Under the pieces are notes generated by a model that searched no databases, had not been told where the DNA came from, and saw nothing but the letters and a program-made list of their open reading frames with translations. Positions 1 through 12,689 of a DNA stretch of 64,000 bases are shown here, piece after piece. The DNA lies in the NCBI GenBank assembly GCA_021234155.1, contig JAJEKV010000107.1, positions 1,010,415 to 1,074,414 on the forward strand, in the 5' to 3' direction. The stretch comes from Isoetes taiwanensis (taxonomy: Eukaryota > Streptophyta > Lycopodiopsida > Isoetales > Isoetaceae). Every line of letters begins with the position of its first letter. Within the stretch, counting starts at the first letter, position 1. The position numbers and the translations under genes are program-made.

Positions 1-51
1 ATTTGTTTCTTCCTTTCTAACATCTCGGCATGCCACGATTACTCAAGATTA

Positions 52-439
52 TGCAATATAACCATTACATTTTACACTTTAAAATTAAAATCCCCCTTAA
101 ACCCCCTTTGGTTTGGGTGCATATTCACCGGGGGTGACTCAGGGCATCGAGTTTGTTGGATAGGCATATTCACCTTATTCCTTAATCTACACCGCAGGTA
201 CACAAAGTTCCCCATTTATGGGGTATGGATGTATAAGTTTGGTATCTTGTATAACAAGATTTGCAAAATACTATAAGATTTGAGGTAATGTACTATATGG
301 TGTTGATTTTATCGTGCAAAACATAATTTTAGGCTCTCGGCTGCCCCCTCGTCACCCAGGTGTGAATATGCACCCAAACCAAAGGGGTTTAAGGGGATTT
401 TAATTTTAAAGTGTAAAATGTAATGGTTATATTGCTATA
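52..439. mobile_element. MITE-like foldback element with ~85-bp terminal inverted repeats
   Basis: The stretch at about 52-137 reappears as its reverse complement at about 352-439. Matching blocks include GCAATATAACCATTACATTT, CACTTTAAAATTAAAATCCC and TTTGGTTTGGGTGCATATTC. The arms differ by only a few bases and enclose about 215 bases with no reading frame. Both outer edges sit in TAT/TA context, so a 2-3 base target duplication is possible but not proven. This is the structure of a non-autonomous DNA transposon (MITE). The superfamily cannot be assigned: arms this long also occur in Mutator-like elements. Confidence 0.75.
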
Positions 440-711
440 AAAAATTTTGGCCCCCGGGGACCTAAAAACATCGGCCTTATACAAGTAAATCTTCTAGATA
501 CAAATGAACTCTATGATAAGTACAAATTATATGCGATATAAAGAGATTTTATTATAAATTCTGGTATAACCATTTAAAAACAAACAAAAGGATGTATAAG
601 CAAAACCATTATTTTTAGTATATAAAATTAAGCCACGTGAGAATTGGACCCACATACACATTGGACCCCATAGATATAGACATTGATGTCATATAGTAGT
701 AATGCGTCGTA

Positions 712-935
712 GAGTTTCATTTATGTCGAGAATGAAAATCGTTATGGACATAAGGATCCATCTCAAATAGCCATAGCATAGCCATAGCACCTCCTACTTG
801 TTGCATATATGTAATTATATATGAGGTGCAGCGATTACAATGGAGAGTTAAATTTGTGCGAGAACCCAGAATCGTTATGGAGATAAAGATCCATCTCAAA
901 TACCGGTGTAATACCAGATCTACTTGCATGCATGT
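712..935 (+). repeat. Diverged two-copy tandem duplication, ~135-bp period
   Basis: A block at 712-810 (AATCGTTATGGACATAAGG, then ATCCATCTCAAATA) recurs at 846-935 (AATCGTTATGGAGATAAAG, then ATCCATCTCAAATA). Each copy is followed by an ACTTG-CAT-ATGTAA tail. The copies have diverged visibly, so the duplication is old. No coding sequence is apparent. Confidence 0.6.
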
Positions 936-950
936 AAGTATCAGGGTGCT

Positions 951-3900
951 TGTTTGCCATTAGCATAATATAATACCTACATATAAGCAAAGCTGCGCAC
1001 AAAAAGCCTAATGTTGGTCAAATATGCGGTCGGATTATACAAACGCAAAATAGCTATGGCAACATTGCAAGGAAGCGGCTACATTTTTTACTTTAGAGCA
1101 AAGATAATTCCAACTAGGTATGGGGCAAGCCGAATATTAATAAAAGAATAAGCGAAGCGGAAGAAAGTGGATCAAGCGAAAGAAAACGAGGAAACAAGCA
1201 ACAAAGGAAGAAAGCTTCTATTTATGCGGCTCCTCTTATTTCTGGCGTCTCTTATCGCTCCACGCATATGATATGGATTGAGCCAAGGTAGACTTGCTAA
1301 TATGATATGCATAAGTGTTAATAGCTAACAATCTCTTGTGAATGCAATTTTATCATTATTATAAATAAATGTGTCATCCTAAACCACTCGATTCGATTAC
1401 AGGACGAATCCATGGCTTCTCAACCATGTAATCAATTAGAGGCTTCAATTTGTTACGAGCCACCGGAAATACAAAAGGACTTCAATTTGTCGGGTAGACC
1501 AGTCGCATCTTCAAATGGAATTGATCATTCAAAAGACTTAAGGAAAATTGGTGCATGAACATTGTCTAATCTCATATAGGGTCTTCGGTGAAGCGGCTTT
1601 CAAAGGGTAACTTAGATGGTGCTTACCCACTAGCTGCAAAAATTCAACTCAATGAGATCAATGCATGATGCAATGCATGGCTGCAGGTCTTGTTACTAAG
1701 TTTTTAAAAGATAGATGGCCATTCTTGGAGGATGAATGATTCTTTGTGAGAAAAAACCATGTACCTTCTTACTTTGCCGATTTGGAAGCTTGGCCACTTT
1801 GCATAAGAGCATCACTACAAGCGAGAAAAAATCACTTGTGAAGCTTTTTAACCAAAGCCTCTTTGTTCATACAATTTAACTAGCCCTTAAATAGATGCCA
1901 AATTCGTAGTCTTGCTTGGATAGAAAATATACATTGAAATGCCATGAATCTGTTTGTGATGCATCTTTTCAGCAAAATTTGGAGACCTAGAACTTTGGAT
2001 GAAATACTTGAAATGTAACAAAAGGACTTACTGAGTTTCATAAGTGCGGATGCAGTCTTAGGGCCGAGTGAAGAATTCCCAGCTCCATGAAAATCGATCT
2101 CAGAACCTATGCAACCCTAATTCTTTCTTCTACAACTTCGTCCAATCCCTCCATGGTTACGCCATTGCGAAAGCGCTATGGAGCCACCATTGCTAGAGGA
2201 AAAAACTTAAAGGATAAAACATGGTGAACCCTTCGGGGCCAGGAATAGCGGCGAAAATAATCTTTACGAGGAAAACCTATGATGGCCGTTGATAACCAGG
2301 CGAAACAAGATGCTTGAAGACTGGTGTGCTCGAGACCAAGAACCCTGCAACAGCTGCTCATAACTCCCTTTGATATAGCCCGAAGACAAAATGGAGCGGA
2401 TCGTATTTCGAAGACAACCAAACCACGCAATCGCGCCTCAAAGCGGGCAAAGAGCAACACGGAGGAACCAAAGCGAAAAAGTTCTCTGCAGGTCGAAGAA
2501 GCGGCGATTCGAAGGGGGGCAGCGTCGAATTATAAATTCGGGAAGCTACATTCTAGAGAACCCTAAAGTAACAGTTCAGGAACCTTGCATGCCATATTAC
2601 AAATTTTTTTTTTTCAAGGGGTTAAACCATTGTCTAAGTGCCATAAAAATAATGAAAGCGTATCGCACTCTAGATGTACGCATTAGTACATCAATTGAAA
2701 TACACCACAAAATCATAGCAAAACCTTAGTGAAAAGTACAAAAATACAAAATTAACTTGTTATATAGTGCTACATATTCTAAATCATTCAATCAGAGATG
2801 CATATGTTATGTCTTAAGGTATCTGAGAGCCCGGTTTTCGGAGGTTTATTTTACCGCCCTTTTGGCATGAATGTAAGTTGCCTTAGATTTCATATTCTCC
2901 ATTTTGTTGTTTTGAAAGCGATGAATGACAACAGCGATCATAATGGGTTGTTCAATTCAAGGAAGGTCAAAGGAATATCTCCGAAGCCAAAGCCATAGAA
3001 CGCTTCAAAAATTTTGGGGCCAAAGCAATATTCTAGAAGCAAGAATCCTTCTCTCCTTTGTTTTAATTTAGTTTGTTGTGGCTATGCTAACTCTTATTAA
3101 CGGTATAGTCATAAGAAGATAAATCTTGAGCTTCTAGCGCACAAAATAAATGTTTATCATAAATATTCCTTTAATTTCTATTAGATCTGTTTGCAAAATA
3201 GGATTGTTGCAAGGTTTCAATTTGCTCAACGATTGAGATATGCTTTTATTGGCTTCGACATTTGTCCATGTTGCACTTTCAAGTAGGATGGCATCAAAAC
3301 AAATTGAAAGCCTTTTAGATCAACATAGATTACATCTACATACTTATGGTTTCATGGGTAGCTTTGCCATTATGGCAATTATACTTTGCCCTCATTCTAT
3401 TTTATCGATGCATGGTATTTTTTCCATATCTTTGTTGAGTTCGCGGTCTTGGTAGAATGCATGAACACATCTTTGAATGTGAAGCAATAGAGGAATAATA
3501 ATTGGCATAGTAGTCATGCATGCAATTCTCATATATTAGCCTTACGTCTTACACAAAAGTACATAAATAACTGATCGTACCATTGTAGCATCCTTTACTT
3601 ACATTGTATCGATTAAGGATGTAAAAAAATAAAGATGAAAAAAGCACCAAGACAAAAGGCAAAACATATATTATTTTTTCCTTTCAAACATGAACATACT
3701 GGTAGTTGTCTATCGTCCCATGGCATCCAATTCTAAAGGATTGAAGGTGGATCACCTTCTTATGAAGTATGCTTCTATGGTCCCATGGCTTTGCCCGGTT
3801 TGAAGACCAAATCTAATGAATAAAAACTACGACTAGATCAACTTTCTTTTTCATGTCCATTTCAACTTGAGTGAGTTTTATTTTATGGTCTTGTTCTCAA

Positions 3901-4981
3901 GTATAAATATTCCTATTAATAATGCGGTGTGAGCGATTCAAAATTCTGTCTTGCTCTTCCATGATTCTTTCCCAAGGCTTTCTTATTCAATATAAATGGT
4001 ACAAGGGTCACTACCAAGGTAAGTCCGTGAGGCACGACCAAACAAAGTTGCCCTAACATGGATCCATGGAGTCATACTTGAATGAGTCAATGATGAGTAA
4101 AGCGTCCATGCCTTCTCAGCGACTCTGCATGTCACGGCAAGTTTCAAATCTTTCAATTCAAGCTTAGATTTTTACGTACATGCATGCGTGCGCGTGAATC
4201 CTTTTAACGTCTAATTTGATTTTGATGCTTTTAAACTTTTATGCTCTATGTTACGTTACTTTACTTTTGATTTTTGCTACGGCTTTTATCCTTAATAATA
4301 TTCTTTAACACGGTTATATGATGGCATTGATGATAATTCCATGCACATATGTTATTTTGATTTGTGATGCACTTGCTTGAGTGACTTTGAATTGTTCATT
4401 TTCATTCGCGACAAGTAAGATGTTTTTGATACTTCTTATATGCAACCAAGAACTTCACGAGACTTTAAAAGTGGCATATATGAAACATTGGCGAAGATAA
4501 AAGCCATGGTTTTTATTACTAAAATAATATTGTAAAGTTAGCTACATCTTTGGCCTTTAAGTTGGCTACATTTTAGCTCCAAATTGGCTACTTATTGAGA
4601 TGGATACGAGTTGGCTTCAACTTGCTACTCTATAATATTTACCTTTATGCTTGGGAATAATATTGAAGGCATTAATATCTTAATGTGATTCCTACAAGTT
4701 GACTTAGCTAAGCTTAGCTACACGTTGGCTCTTAAGTTAGCTCTTGGCATGAGGACTAAACTTAATACCATTTTTGTGCAATAAGAAATGTTGAAATAAC
4801 CATAGAGGTTTCTTGATTTCAAATGTTGCAATTATGTGCTAGATTTTGCATCTTAATGCATACTTTAGTTGGGACACATATGCATGTGCCAAATTAGCAT
4901 AAATATCCTCTTTTGTATTACCGTAACCTAGCATGCATGCGAAATTCATTAAGGTAACATAGCATGCATCTTTGAGATTCA
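951..4981. other. Intergenic, no gene recognised
   Basis: AT-rich DNA with only short chance reading frames. At 4535-4750 there are several degenerate short repeats of the form GTTGGCTA / TTAGCTA. The reading frames between 2176 and 2730 overlap on both strands and resemble no family I know. I see no RNA gene and no complete transposon here. Confidence 0.6.
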
Positions 4982-5170
4982 TTAAAAGAGGAGCCCCTTT
5001 TTAAAGGCAAAGATGGGCCTCAAACCTAATGGTAAGAATAGAATAGAATAGTTTTTAGCGTCCACGGAGACCAATAGGTCATGGGACCCATACAATGGGC
5101 TAGTGCAATCATTACTAATAGGATTAAAAACCCACACCTCGAAAGGTTTCCAAGGGAAAAACAACTGCGA
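4982..5170 (-). mobile_element. 3'-end fragment of the (TTCTA)-tailed LINE
   Basis: On the minus strand this ends with the block seen at five other places in the window: GGTCCCATAGACC-type sequence, then CCGTGGACGCTAAAAAC, then CTATTCTATTCTATTC. The tail at 5034-5051 keeps just over three TTCTA units. It matches the 3' end of the long copy at 8416-13500. A 5'-truncated insertion of this LINE family is the simplest reading. Confidence 0.7.
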
Positions 5171-7654
5171 TAATGATGATACTAGACAGGCGGAGATAAT
5201 GACTACGAGGGCTCATTAATTGCTTAGGCGTTTATCTAGAACCTCAAGTATGTATAATGTAAAGTCATGCCACGGATGGTCTTGTTGAGAAGTTGTGGGC
5301 GTGGAATGGAATGCTAAGGTCAAAAAATGATTCGGAACTATCTCAAAAAGCGGGCAACGGCTTCGAGAAAGAGTATGGCTTTTCATCTTCAATAACATGT
5401 ATGCGGCAGCAGACACATAGTCTTGCTTCGGCGGCAAGTGAATGCTCCCATCTACTGTCTCAATCCGTGGCACATGTGGAACCCGTGCGAATTGATGCAA
5501 TAGCTACAAGCTTGTAAGATAACTCTACATTTTCAATAAATGCAAATTTAGGTTAAGGGTTTTGGCAGATAGACGCCATGCACTAGTAGCGACTGCTCTA
5601 GTTTTGTTGGAGGACAAGACATCGTTGCTGTAAGCACTAATGCATCAAGCTTGTTGCCTTTGTGCAAGATAAGGGGCTCTTGCCCAATTTCGGATTTTGG
5701 CTTGCCTTAATTTGTGGCATTGGAAATTTGAGATCTCATTTCATCCCCATAAATTAGCCAATGGAATGGCTACCCTCTATTAGCGTAATGCGACACCAAC
5801 AACTTCATTCTTTGTTGTTTTTCCCCATAACTTTTCTTGTCAAAATGTTGGCGTTGTTGCATTAGATCGGAATGAAAAGATCTTTCCAATGATATATGGT
5901 TATGATGTATTTCAATATGGTCATATCGTTAACCTTAAAAATATGATTTTTGCTTATTTCTTATATATTTATATCGTAAAAGATGTATGAATGGGTTATC
6001 ATTAGATAGATATTGTGAAGAGCGAACCCATTGCTACAAAAAGTTTTTTGGAGGAGTTGGATCAAAGTTATAATGAAAAAATGATACTAAAGTTCTTGTT
6101 GCATTAATTTGCCACATAATTTGGAATGAGATATCTTGGAGCTCTTCTCTTATTGGATTTTTAAAAGCTGACATGGCATTTTAAGCATTCCTTAATGGGA
6201 CAAAATGTGATCTCATTTTTCCTCTAATGTCTGCAAGATGTACCATCTGCAAGCAGAAATGCATTAAATGTGATTCCTTTACGCAAGACAAGGATCCTTT
6301 CTTCAACTACAATTTCTTTCATGGAGTAGTCATTGCATGTTCTATAATCATGCGCCATGTTATATACGCTATTTGATATAAGAGGACTTTTCTTTGAAGC
6401 ACAAAAGCCTATATTGGCTTATTCAAATCTAGGAAGGCGAAGGACTTCAATCCAGTACGTTATCGAGTTTTCAAATGTTGCATTTGTGATGTTTTAGGCA
6501 AAAACCTTGAGGATGCCTTAAGGGCATATATACTTCTGAAGTTCGAGGAGACTAATTAGCACGACTCTTTTTCCATTTGAATTGTAAAATGAAATAATTG
6601 TACAAGGTTTGCATTACATAAAGTATGGCGGTGTAAAGAACACTTAATGGCAATTGGTTTGTGTATGAATCTAGACATCGGTTCTGATTTAAGATGCACA
6701 CATATTTGTGATTATAAATATTGATTCCTATTTCTATTGATGTTCTATGACTAACTAAGGGCAAAAGTGCTACATTGGGTGAAGGGCTATCTGTGAAAAA
6801 AACCCAATGTACCTTTTGACCCTTAAGGGTCAGATGCCAGAGTCTATCGCTGCGTTCTCATGATTGGCTGCGGTGCGAGGTTTTTCCTCTCAATGTGGTT
6901 GCTTTTGCTTGGATGTGAGGGTTATAGTTGGGTGAGAGAATGGAATCATTTGAGATATGAGGTTGGTGAAGTCACATTTACAAGCGAGGTTCACTCCACT
7001 CCTTTATATATTTCTAAGTACTAAGTTGCATTTTAATGTTCATAACTCTACTATTTTGCTGAAAAAAGTGCTTTGTGTGCTTAAGAAATATCTATTTACC
7101 ACTGCTTTTGGCATAAGTTTGAGTGTTTCGCAGTGTTGGATATTTAGGCTTCTATAATGTGGCTGTAAAACCACCCAAATTTCAGACTTAGTGCTGAAAA
7201 ATAGGATGTAAATCACAGCAGATCATGTTCTTACTTGTGACTTAAACAAGTTTTTGCTCTGATAATATACAGTCCCTTTTCTCTTTTGTTTCAGAAACTT
7301 ATGGGCTGAATGTTCTACTGTAAATAAAAGAGTAAACATGCACTAATCAGTCTTTGGTGTTGTGATTTTCAGATCTGTATATATAGGCACATGTCTTTAA
7401 GAGATAAAATTTAAAGTGTCTTATTGGATTTATTACATCATTCCTTTTGAAATTCTTAATTCACAAAAGAGTTGTATTTGCTGTTTAAGGTTTATAATAC
7501 TAGGCTGGTTTTGTATGCCTTGATAAGTGCCAGAGGCCATGGATGTGGAGTACCATCTTGGATTAGCCTAGTCCATGTATGGATGGATAAGTCTACCAAA
7601 GTTGGTGGTGAGCCGACGGTACTAGTAGGGCTTTTTGCGAAGCTAGTTTTGGAC
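5171..7654. other. Intergenic, no gene recognised
   Basis: AT-rich sequence. The reading frames at 5216-5517 overlap on opposite strands and show no family features. Nothing else is recognisable. Confidence 0.55.
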
Positions 7655-8067
7655 GTTTTTTTTGATGAATGTGGACCTTTATTACTCAAAAGAATACAAA
7701 GAGTACATGGGGGACTCAAAACCCAGTGGAGAAGATATCCACTAGAAGACTACCCACCACATATAACATAGCCAGAGAAAACCGGATCACCACGAAACCA
7801 TTTCTTGTTTACTATGGTAGGTGTGAATCGAAGATATTGCCATGTTTTGGTATTGCGGTCCGTTTTTGTGCATGATTTTGGCGCAACCCTAATACCTGGA
7901 TACAACGGTTTGAAGTTTTTGTAAGGTGGAACATTGGTGCCAATTCCTTCCTTGGATTCAAAGGTGAGCTTAAATTTTGATCTAGATCTTTCTTTTCGTG
8001 AGGAAGGAACCCTTCTTATGATCATCATTTTATATTTTTTAGCGTGGGTATGCTTGGTAAAATCCAT
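7655..8067 (-). mobile_element. 3' end of an L1-like LINE, poly(A)-tailed
   Basis: The reverse complement of 7655-7800 matches the 3' end of the LINE at 56758-58718 closely. Shared blocks include TATGTGGTGGGTAG-type sequence, GGGTTTTGAGTCCCCCATGT, ACTCTTTGTATTCTTTTGAG and TAATAAAGGTCCAC, followed by a short poly(A) run. The frame further upstream on the minus strand (to about 8067) includes TWQYLRFTP, comparable to the C-terminal VRYLQIQ of the 58-kb copy. That extension is less certain than the last 150 bases. Confidence 0.7.
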
Positions 8068-8415
8068 CCATTCACGAGACCTCTTTTTATTGTGAGCGGA
8101 TGTTATAGTTTCAGGTCCATTAAAAGTAGCATAACCTTTCTTTCAATTACGACCATAGTTTGGCGATGATTTGGCGGTTGTTTAATTCCTTAAATGCTTT
8201 ATTTGGAATCAAGATCTGTTTGGGGCTATGTCTTTTTTCGATAAATGTTTATGTGCTCCATGTTGCTCCATGTTACGGGCATTGATCGCCTTGGGCAAGC
8301 AAAATGTTTTGATTTTTTCAGCTTTTTTATGTTTCAATAATTTGCTCCAACATTTATTCAATGCCATTTTATGCTCGGGGATGTACTATAGGTATTCTTG
8401 GTGATACAAAATATA

Positions 8416-8522
8416 AGAATAGAATAGAATAGAATAGAATAGAATAGAATAGAATAGAATAGAATAGAATAGAATAGAATAGAATAGAATAGAATAGAAT
8501 AGAATAGAATAGAATAGAATAG
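8416..8522 (-). repeat. (TTCTA)n microsatellite, ~21 units, forming the LINE 3' tail
   Basis: This is an uninterrupted AGAAT array on the plus strand, about 107 bases. It lies directly at the 3' end of the minus-strand LINE, and shorter runs of the same pentamer lie at the same place in two other copies (5034-5051 and 34305-34325). It is therefore best read as the element's own tail rather than an independent microsatellite. Confidence 0.9.
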
Positions 8523-8639
8523 GTTTTGAAGCGTCCACGAGGAGACCAATTGGCCTATGGGACCCAAACAAAAAGAAAGCGACAAGCGTATTCGGCGGGG
8601 ATTAAAACACCCCGCCCGAAGGATTTTGAGGAAAAACCT

Positions 8640-9060
8640 TAGCAGTAATAAAGTATCTTTGGCACACTACAATTACCTGGGGACAGTTCAATGCCCGTCC
8701 AGTAGGATACAAACGCAGTCATTGCATCCATAACCTCTTTATATGACCCCAACAAACCCCGACGCGGGTAAGTCAATAGCCCGATGCAGCGGGGCGAGGG
8801 CACTTTAGTAATCGAACATATGCGGCTCACCGGGATATGGGCAAATGCCGGCAGATCTGGAGGGCATGACATTCATCCTCAATTGGCATGGCGGTGGCAA
8901 CAGCAGCTTGCTTTGCTCGTGCTTCAGGCTGGCGATGTGCACCACGTGCGGTGGACCTAGATGCAGCGCTTCTTCATGGGCGAATTTGGATGTACAAAAT
9001 CTTGGTGTGGGCCTCTTGTGAGCCTAGGATTGTTCGCTGGCGATAGTGTGCTAGCTTAAC
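8640..9060 (-). pseudogene. LINE C-terminal region with Cys/His motif
   Basis: The minus strand encodes EDECHALQIC in one frame, which corresponds to EDECHALLICPTFDHIQARY in the second copy at 58796-60275. This Cys-His-Cys motif is typical of the segment after the reverse transcriptase in many plant and animal LINEs. Frameshifts break the frame on either side. The 3' UTR follows towards 8523. Confidence 0.6.
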
Positions 9061-9671
9061 ATCGTCAGAACCTGCAAATCCGAGAGCTTACCGAGGAGAA
9101 AGTAGCTTCTAGATGCAGTTTAAGTGCCTGCGTCGTCTTTCTTTCCTCGACACGGGCGCGTATTTGCACGCACACCCGGTGAGAACCGCCCGAGGCTTGC
9201 TTGTCTGCTGCTTGGGATTTCGGTTTGGGGACTAAGTGGCAAAGCAGGGTGGGGCAGCGTGTATCAGCCTCCAGCGACCACCTTTTGGAAGTAAAGCGAT
9301 ATGGCGTTCCAATGCATCCGTTAGGGGTAGAAAGCACATCTCGGGTAGGATCTGACAATGCTGAGCCGGACTTCACCCGGGGCCCGTGCCGAAGGGGCTG
9401 GGCCTTCGCGACCGAGGTCATTCCGAGGTGTTGAGGGGACCCACACTTCTGCCCCATACAAAGGACGGCTCAAAGCCCGAAACAAATGTGGCATTTACCG
9501 CCTGCTTTGTGGCCGTTGTTACGCATGGCATATAGTGCTTTCCAACCCGCCGTGACCTTAACGATGATAGCCGCATCCCAATGGGTGGTAGTTGAGAACT
9601 CAATTCCCAAGTACTTGTGGGTCGGAGCCACCTCTACCTCTTGCCCCTGGTAAGTGAATGTGGGAAGCCTT

Positions 9672-10480
9672 GGCTAACGGGATGATGCAACTAGCAGCAC
9701 CCTAGTTTTGGTCAAGTTAACTCGCATGCCAGCTGAATTGGCAAAAAGTGTCGAGCACCTGGGGACGTTGCATGTCCTCTGGAAGTATAGGCCATGAGGT
9801 TGACATCGCGAGGATATATGAGTTGCGGATTGTGTGATGCATGAGCCGGGGCGCCCGTCCATGCTCAGAGAGCCAATCTTCCAACTGATCAATGTATAGG
9901 CCAAAGAGTGTGGGGAGAGGGCAACCCCGGCGACTCCAATGCATCGATCACCGGGCTGTGCTGCCGATGTGATATGGTTTGAGCATGCCTCATACGACCT
10001 ATATACCGCGATTACGCAAGTCCGTGGGGTCCCCATTTAACCGTCCCCATAGCTTGTTGTGGGTACTATGTCGAACGCTTTTGCAAAATCCACTTAAACA
10101 ACAAGCGGCGGGTTCTCGCGGCATGATTCCTCGCTATCCTCAATCAATGTGCAGAGTGAAGATATGATCAATGGTGGAATGTCCGGGCCTAAAACCTGCC
10201 CTCAAGAGCTCGCGACTCGCTTTCCTCGCCCATATTGTCCGCCACGCTCAAGGATGCCAACCAACGGTTTTGCAAAGAGAGAGCTGACCATAATAGTACG
10301 GCAGTTTGTTGGGCATTGAGGGTCCCCTGCTTTGTATATGGGCACTACTCTACTAGTGGTCCATTGCGTAGGGAAGCCTTCTCGCAATGCTTTATTGAAC
10401 AATGCCGTGAGGACAAAGCACCCGCTGGAGGCCCGCCCCCATTTCGTAAGTTCGCACGCGATGCCATCTAAATCTGTTGC
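9672..10480 (-). pseudogene. LINE reverse transcriptase domain, inactivated
   Basis: Minus-strand frames give, in order: WTTSRVVPIYKAGDPQ and then SSLFAKPL (10240-10402, the RT fingers motif); the equivalent of a GCPLSPTLFGLYIDQLEDWL motif (about 9880-9945, split over two frames); LIYPRDVNLMA (9802-9832); and MRVNLTKTRVLLVA (about 9680-9730). The catalytic YADD box reads YPRD, so one catalytic aspartate is gone, and several frameshifts are needed to join the motifs. The element cannot encode an active polymerase. Confidence 0.8.
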
Positions 10481-10999
10481 CTTGCCATTAGCTAGACGTC
10501 AGTAGGCCCATGATGACATCCCCCTCTGTGATAACCAGAGCCATGCCTATCTGTGGAGGGACTGGTGCCCGGCCCCCGAGCGGGTCGTACAGCTGTTGCA
10601 AGTACTGTACCCATTGCTCCGAGGTGATGTTCCCCGTGGGTCGGCAGTGTGCTTGCTCAAGACCCTTCTCCGTATCGTCTCCGGGTGCCGGGTCCAGAGA
10701 CCAAACATCTGTTGCTGATGCTCGCGAAGGTATCCGGCCTTCTTGTTCTTGAGAAAGGAGCAGATTGACCGACGGCCCGGAGGGGAGGGGGATGGGACTG
10801 CTGACGGTCGGAGTGTGTGTTTGAGCTCCCACACTCATCATCAAACCATCCGCTGCAGGGAAGGTGGTAGTGCCCTCGAGGTTCGGCCGTGAGCTGCCTC
10901 TCCCAAAGCATCTTTTCAGCCATCGGGCGTGAGTCACCGGAAAGCAGATTCCTCTTGAAGTGGGGGAGTTGCGCAGCCCCGCATGATCATGCCAGGGCA

Positions 11000-11910
11000 A
11001 ATGGGCATAGGTCCCCCAGACGGTCGTGAGTCCAGCGCAACTGGGCACCCGTGTGTTGAGGCAAAGGGTGCATGGGGGGAGCCTCCCAATGGAGATGCAT
11101 GAACAGGGGCGGTGGTCCGAAGTCTACTTCCGGCCCCGAAAGTGTCCTGTCCCGATGGAAAATGAGCAACCGTGTGCGATCCCATTCCTTAACCGCCAGA
11201 TAATCCACCACTTTGGAGCCGCCCCTTGGTTCTCCCCGCCTACAAGTGCAAAGAAATGGAAGACGGCCATTGTGGCCAGCCCATTACAAATAACCAGGTC
11301 AAAGATACTACTCAAAGAACAACAACCGGCCGCCATAGCGCCAAATATGGTCTGTGCCCGATATCCTTGACCAAAGCCACCTCTCAGGGGTTCAACAAAG
11401 AAGACGCCCTTCGCCAGTGGGCTCAAATTTGAAACCCGCCGGCCCTTTGCGTGCATTAAAGTCGCCAAGCAACATAACCCTGCCTAATCGCTAAACTATT
11501 TGAGGGGCCAGATGTCATCATATAGATCTATTATAGGGTTTCCAATCGATCCACATCCGAATGAGTGTTATAAAAAGTTGTTTCTCGGCATGTGGAAAGT
11601 AGCATGTCGCTATGAGGAGAGTGTCGCCACCGCCATGTTGCACGCGCACTCCACAAGTAGCGATTGTACATGTCTGCTTTTGTGCAACGAGACCGAAAGT
11701 GCCTCAAGGTTGCACGGTAGTAGCCGCAAACCCCGCCATGCCCCCTTGTTTGCCTGTGCACTCATTGAATACCGGTGAAATGCGAGATAGCCCGAGGTCC
11801 CAGAAGTCTGCAGGCCCTCGCGATGCTCCCATGTTTCCATGAGGAAAATGAGATCCATATCTGGTGCAATAGAGTTGAAACTCTTCTACTGTGGGAAGCC
11901 CCGAAGCCCA
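11000..11910 (-). pseudogene. LINE endonuclease (EEP) domain, degenerate
   Basis: Minus-strand frames show DLIFLMETWEHREG (the ETW motif, about 11825-11858), VMLLGDFNARKG (the catalytic GDFN motif, about 11440-11490) and KVVDYLAVKEWDRTRL (the motif before the terminal SDH, about 11170-11225). These are the conserved blocks of the exonuclease-endonuclease-phosphatase fold in LINE ORF2. Frameshifts and stops separate them. The domain lies upstream of the reverse transcriptase in the expected order. Confidence 0.75.
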
Positions 11911-12689
11911 AGACACCATCCCGAGGTACGCTCATTTGTTAGCATTCATGGACGTCGATGATCCGCCTGCCAGGAAGTAGCAGTCAGCGCCTCCCAGCAC
12001 GGGCGGCGGGAGCAGGAGGTGCGTGAGGGTGACCGGCAGCGCCAGCCAGGGAGCGGGTGGGAGTGGAGTGGCGCGGCTCGACGCATTGCATTCACTCCTG
12101 CGCGCCGCCCTCAAACGCGTTTGCCCTGACGAGTTCCCAGCCCTCCTTCTTACTTCCACTCCACGCCCCGACTCGGGCCTGCCTAAGGGACTCCCTGTTG
12201 CATCGGGTGAGATCCCATGACATACAGAGCAGTCCCTCTCAGTTGCCTACTCCACGCAGGATGGCCTCATCAGACCGCATGTCTCCGCACCGCGGAAGGT
12301 GACAACGCCGGGCGACCAGGCGCTGAGTCCCAAGGCGGCTTGCTCTAGCAATGTGTACCGCAAGTCAAGAATGCTATTTGAGATAGGATCTCATCCCCAA
12401 CGCGCTTTGGTGATCTTTCCCCTGCTTCCTCCGAGTCCACGCACCACCACCACATTACGGGCCGGGCGGCTTTCCGCTTCGCTGCCACCGAGTCGAGGAG
12501 TAACATTAGCCGCTGGCCCCAGGACGCCCGCTGGCTGGAGTGTGGGCTGCCTGGCCAGGGGGCGTGTGGTGTGTGAGATGGAGGAGCTGGGGGTGTCTGC
12601 CGCCTGTTTGGCTTTAACTGTGGCCGTGGGGCACGGCGCTTTGGCCGTCCCCGCGGTGTTGCACTCTCGCCGCGGGAGCCTGGGAGCCT

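Noticed and set aside
8358-8585. Minus-strand frames with a long (Ile-Leu-Phe-Tyr-Ser)n repeat
   Set aside because: They are translations of the TTCTA microsatellite tail, not a repeat protein.
10488-11048. 186-codon minus-strand frame as a host gene
   Set aside because: It lies between the endonuclease and reverse transcriptase of the GC-rich LINE and is part of that element's linker. High GC content makes long frames common there.
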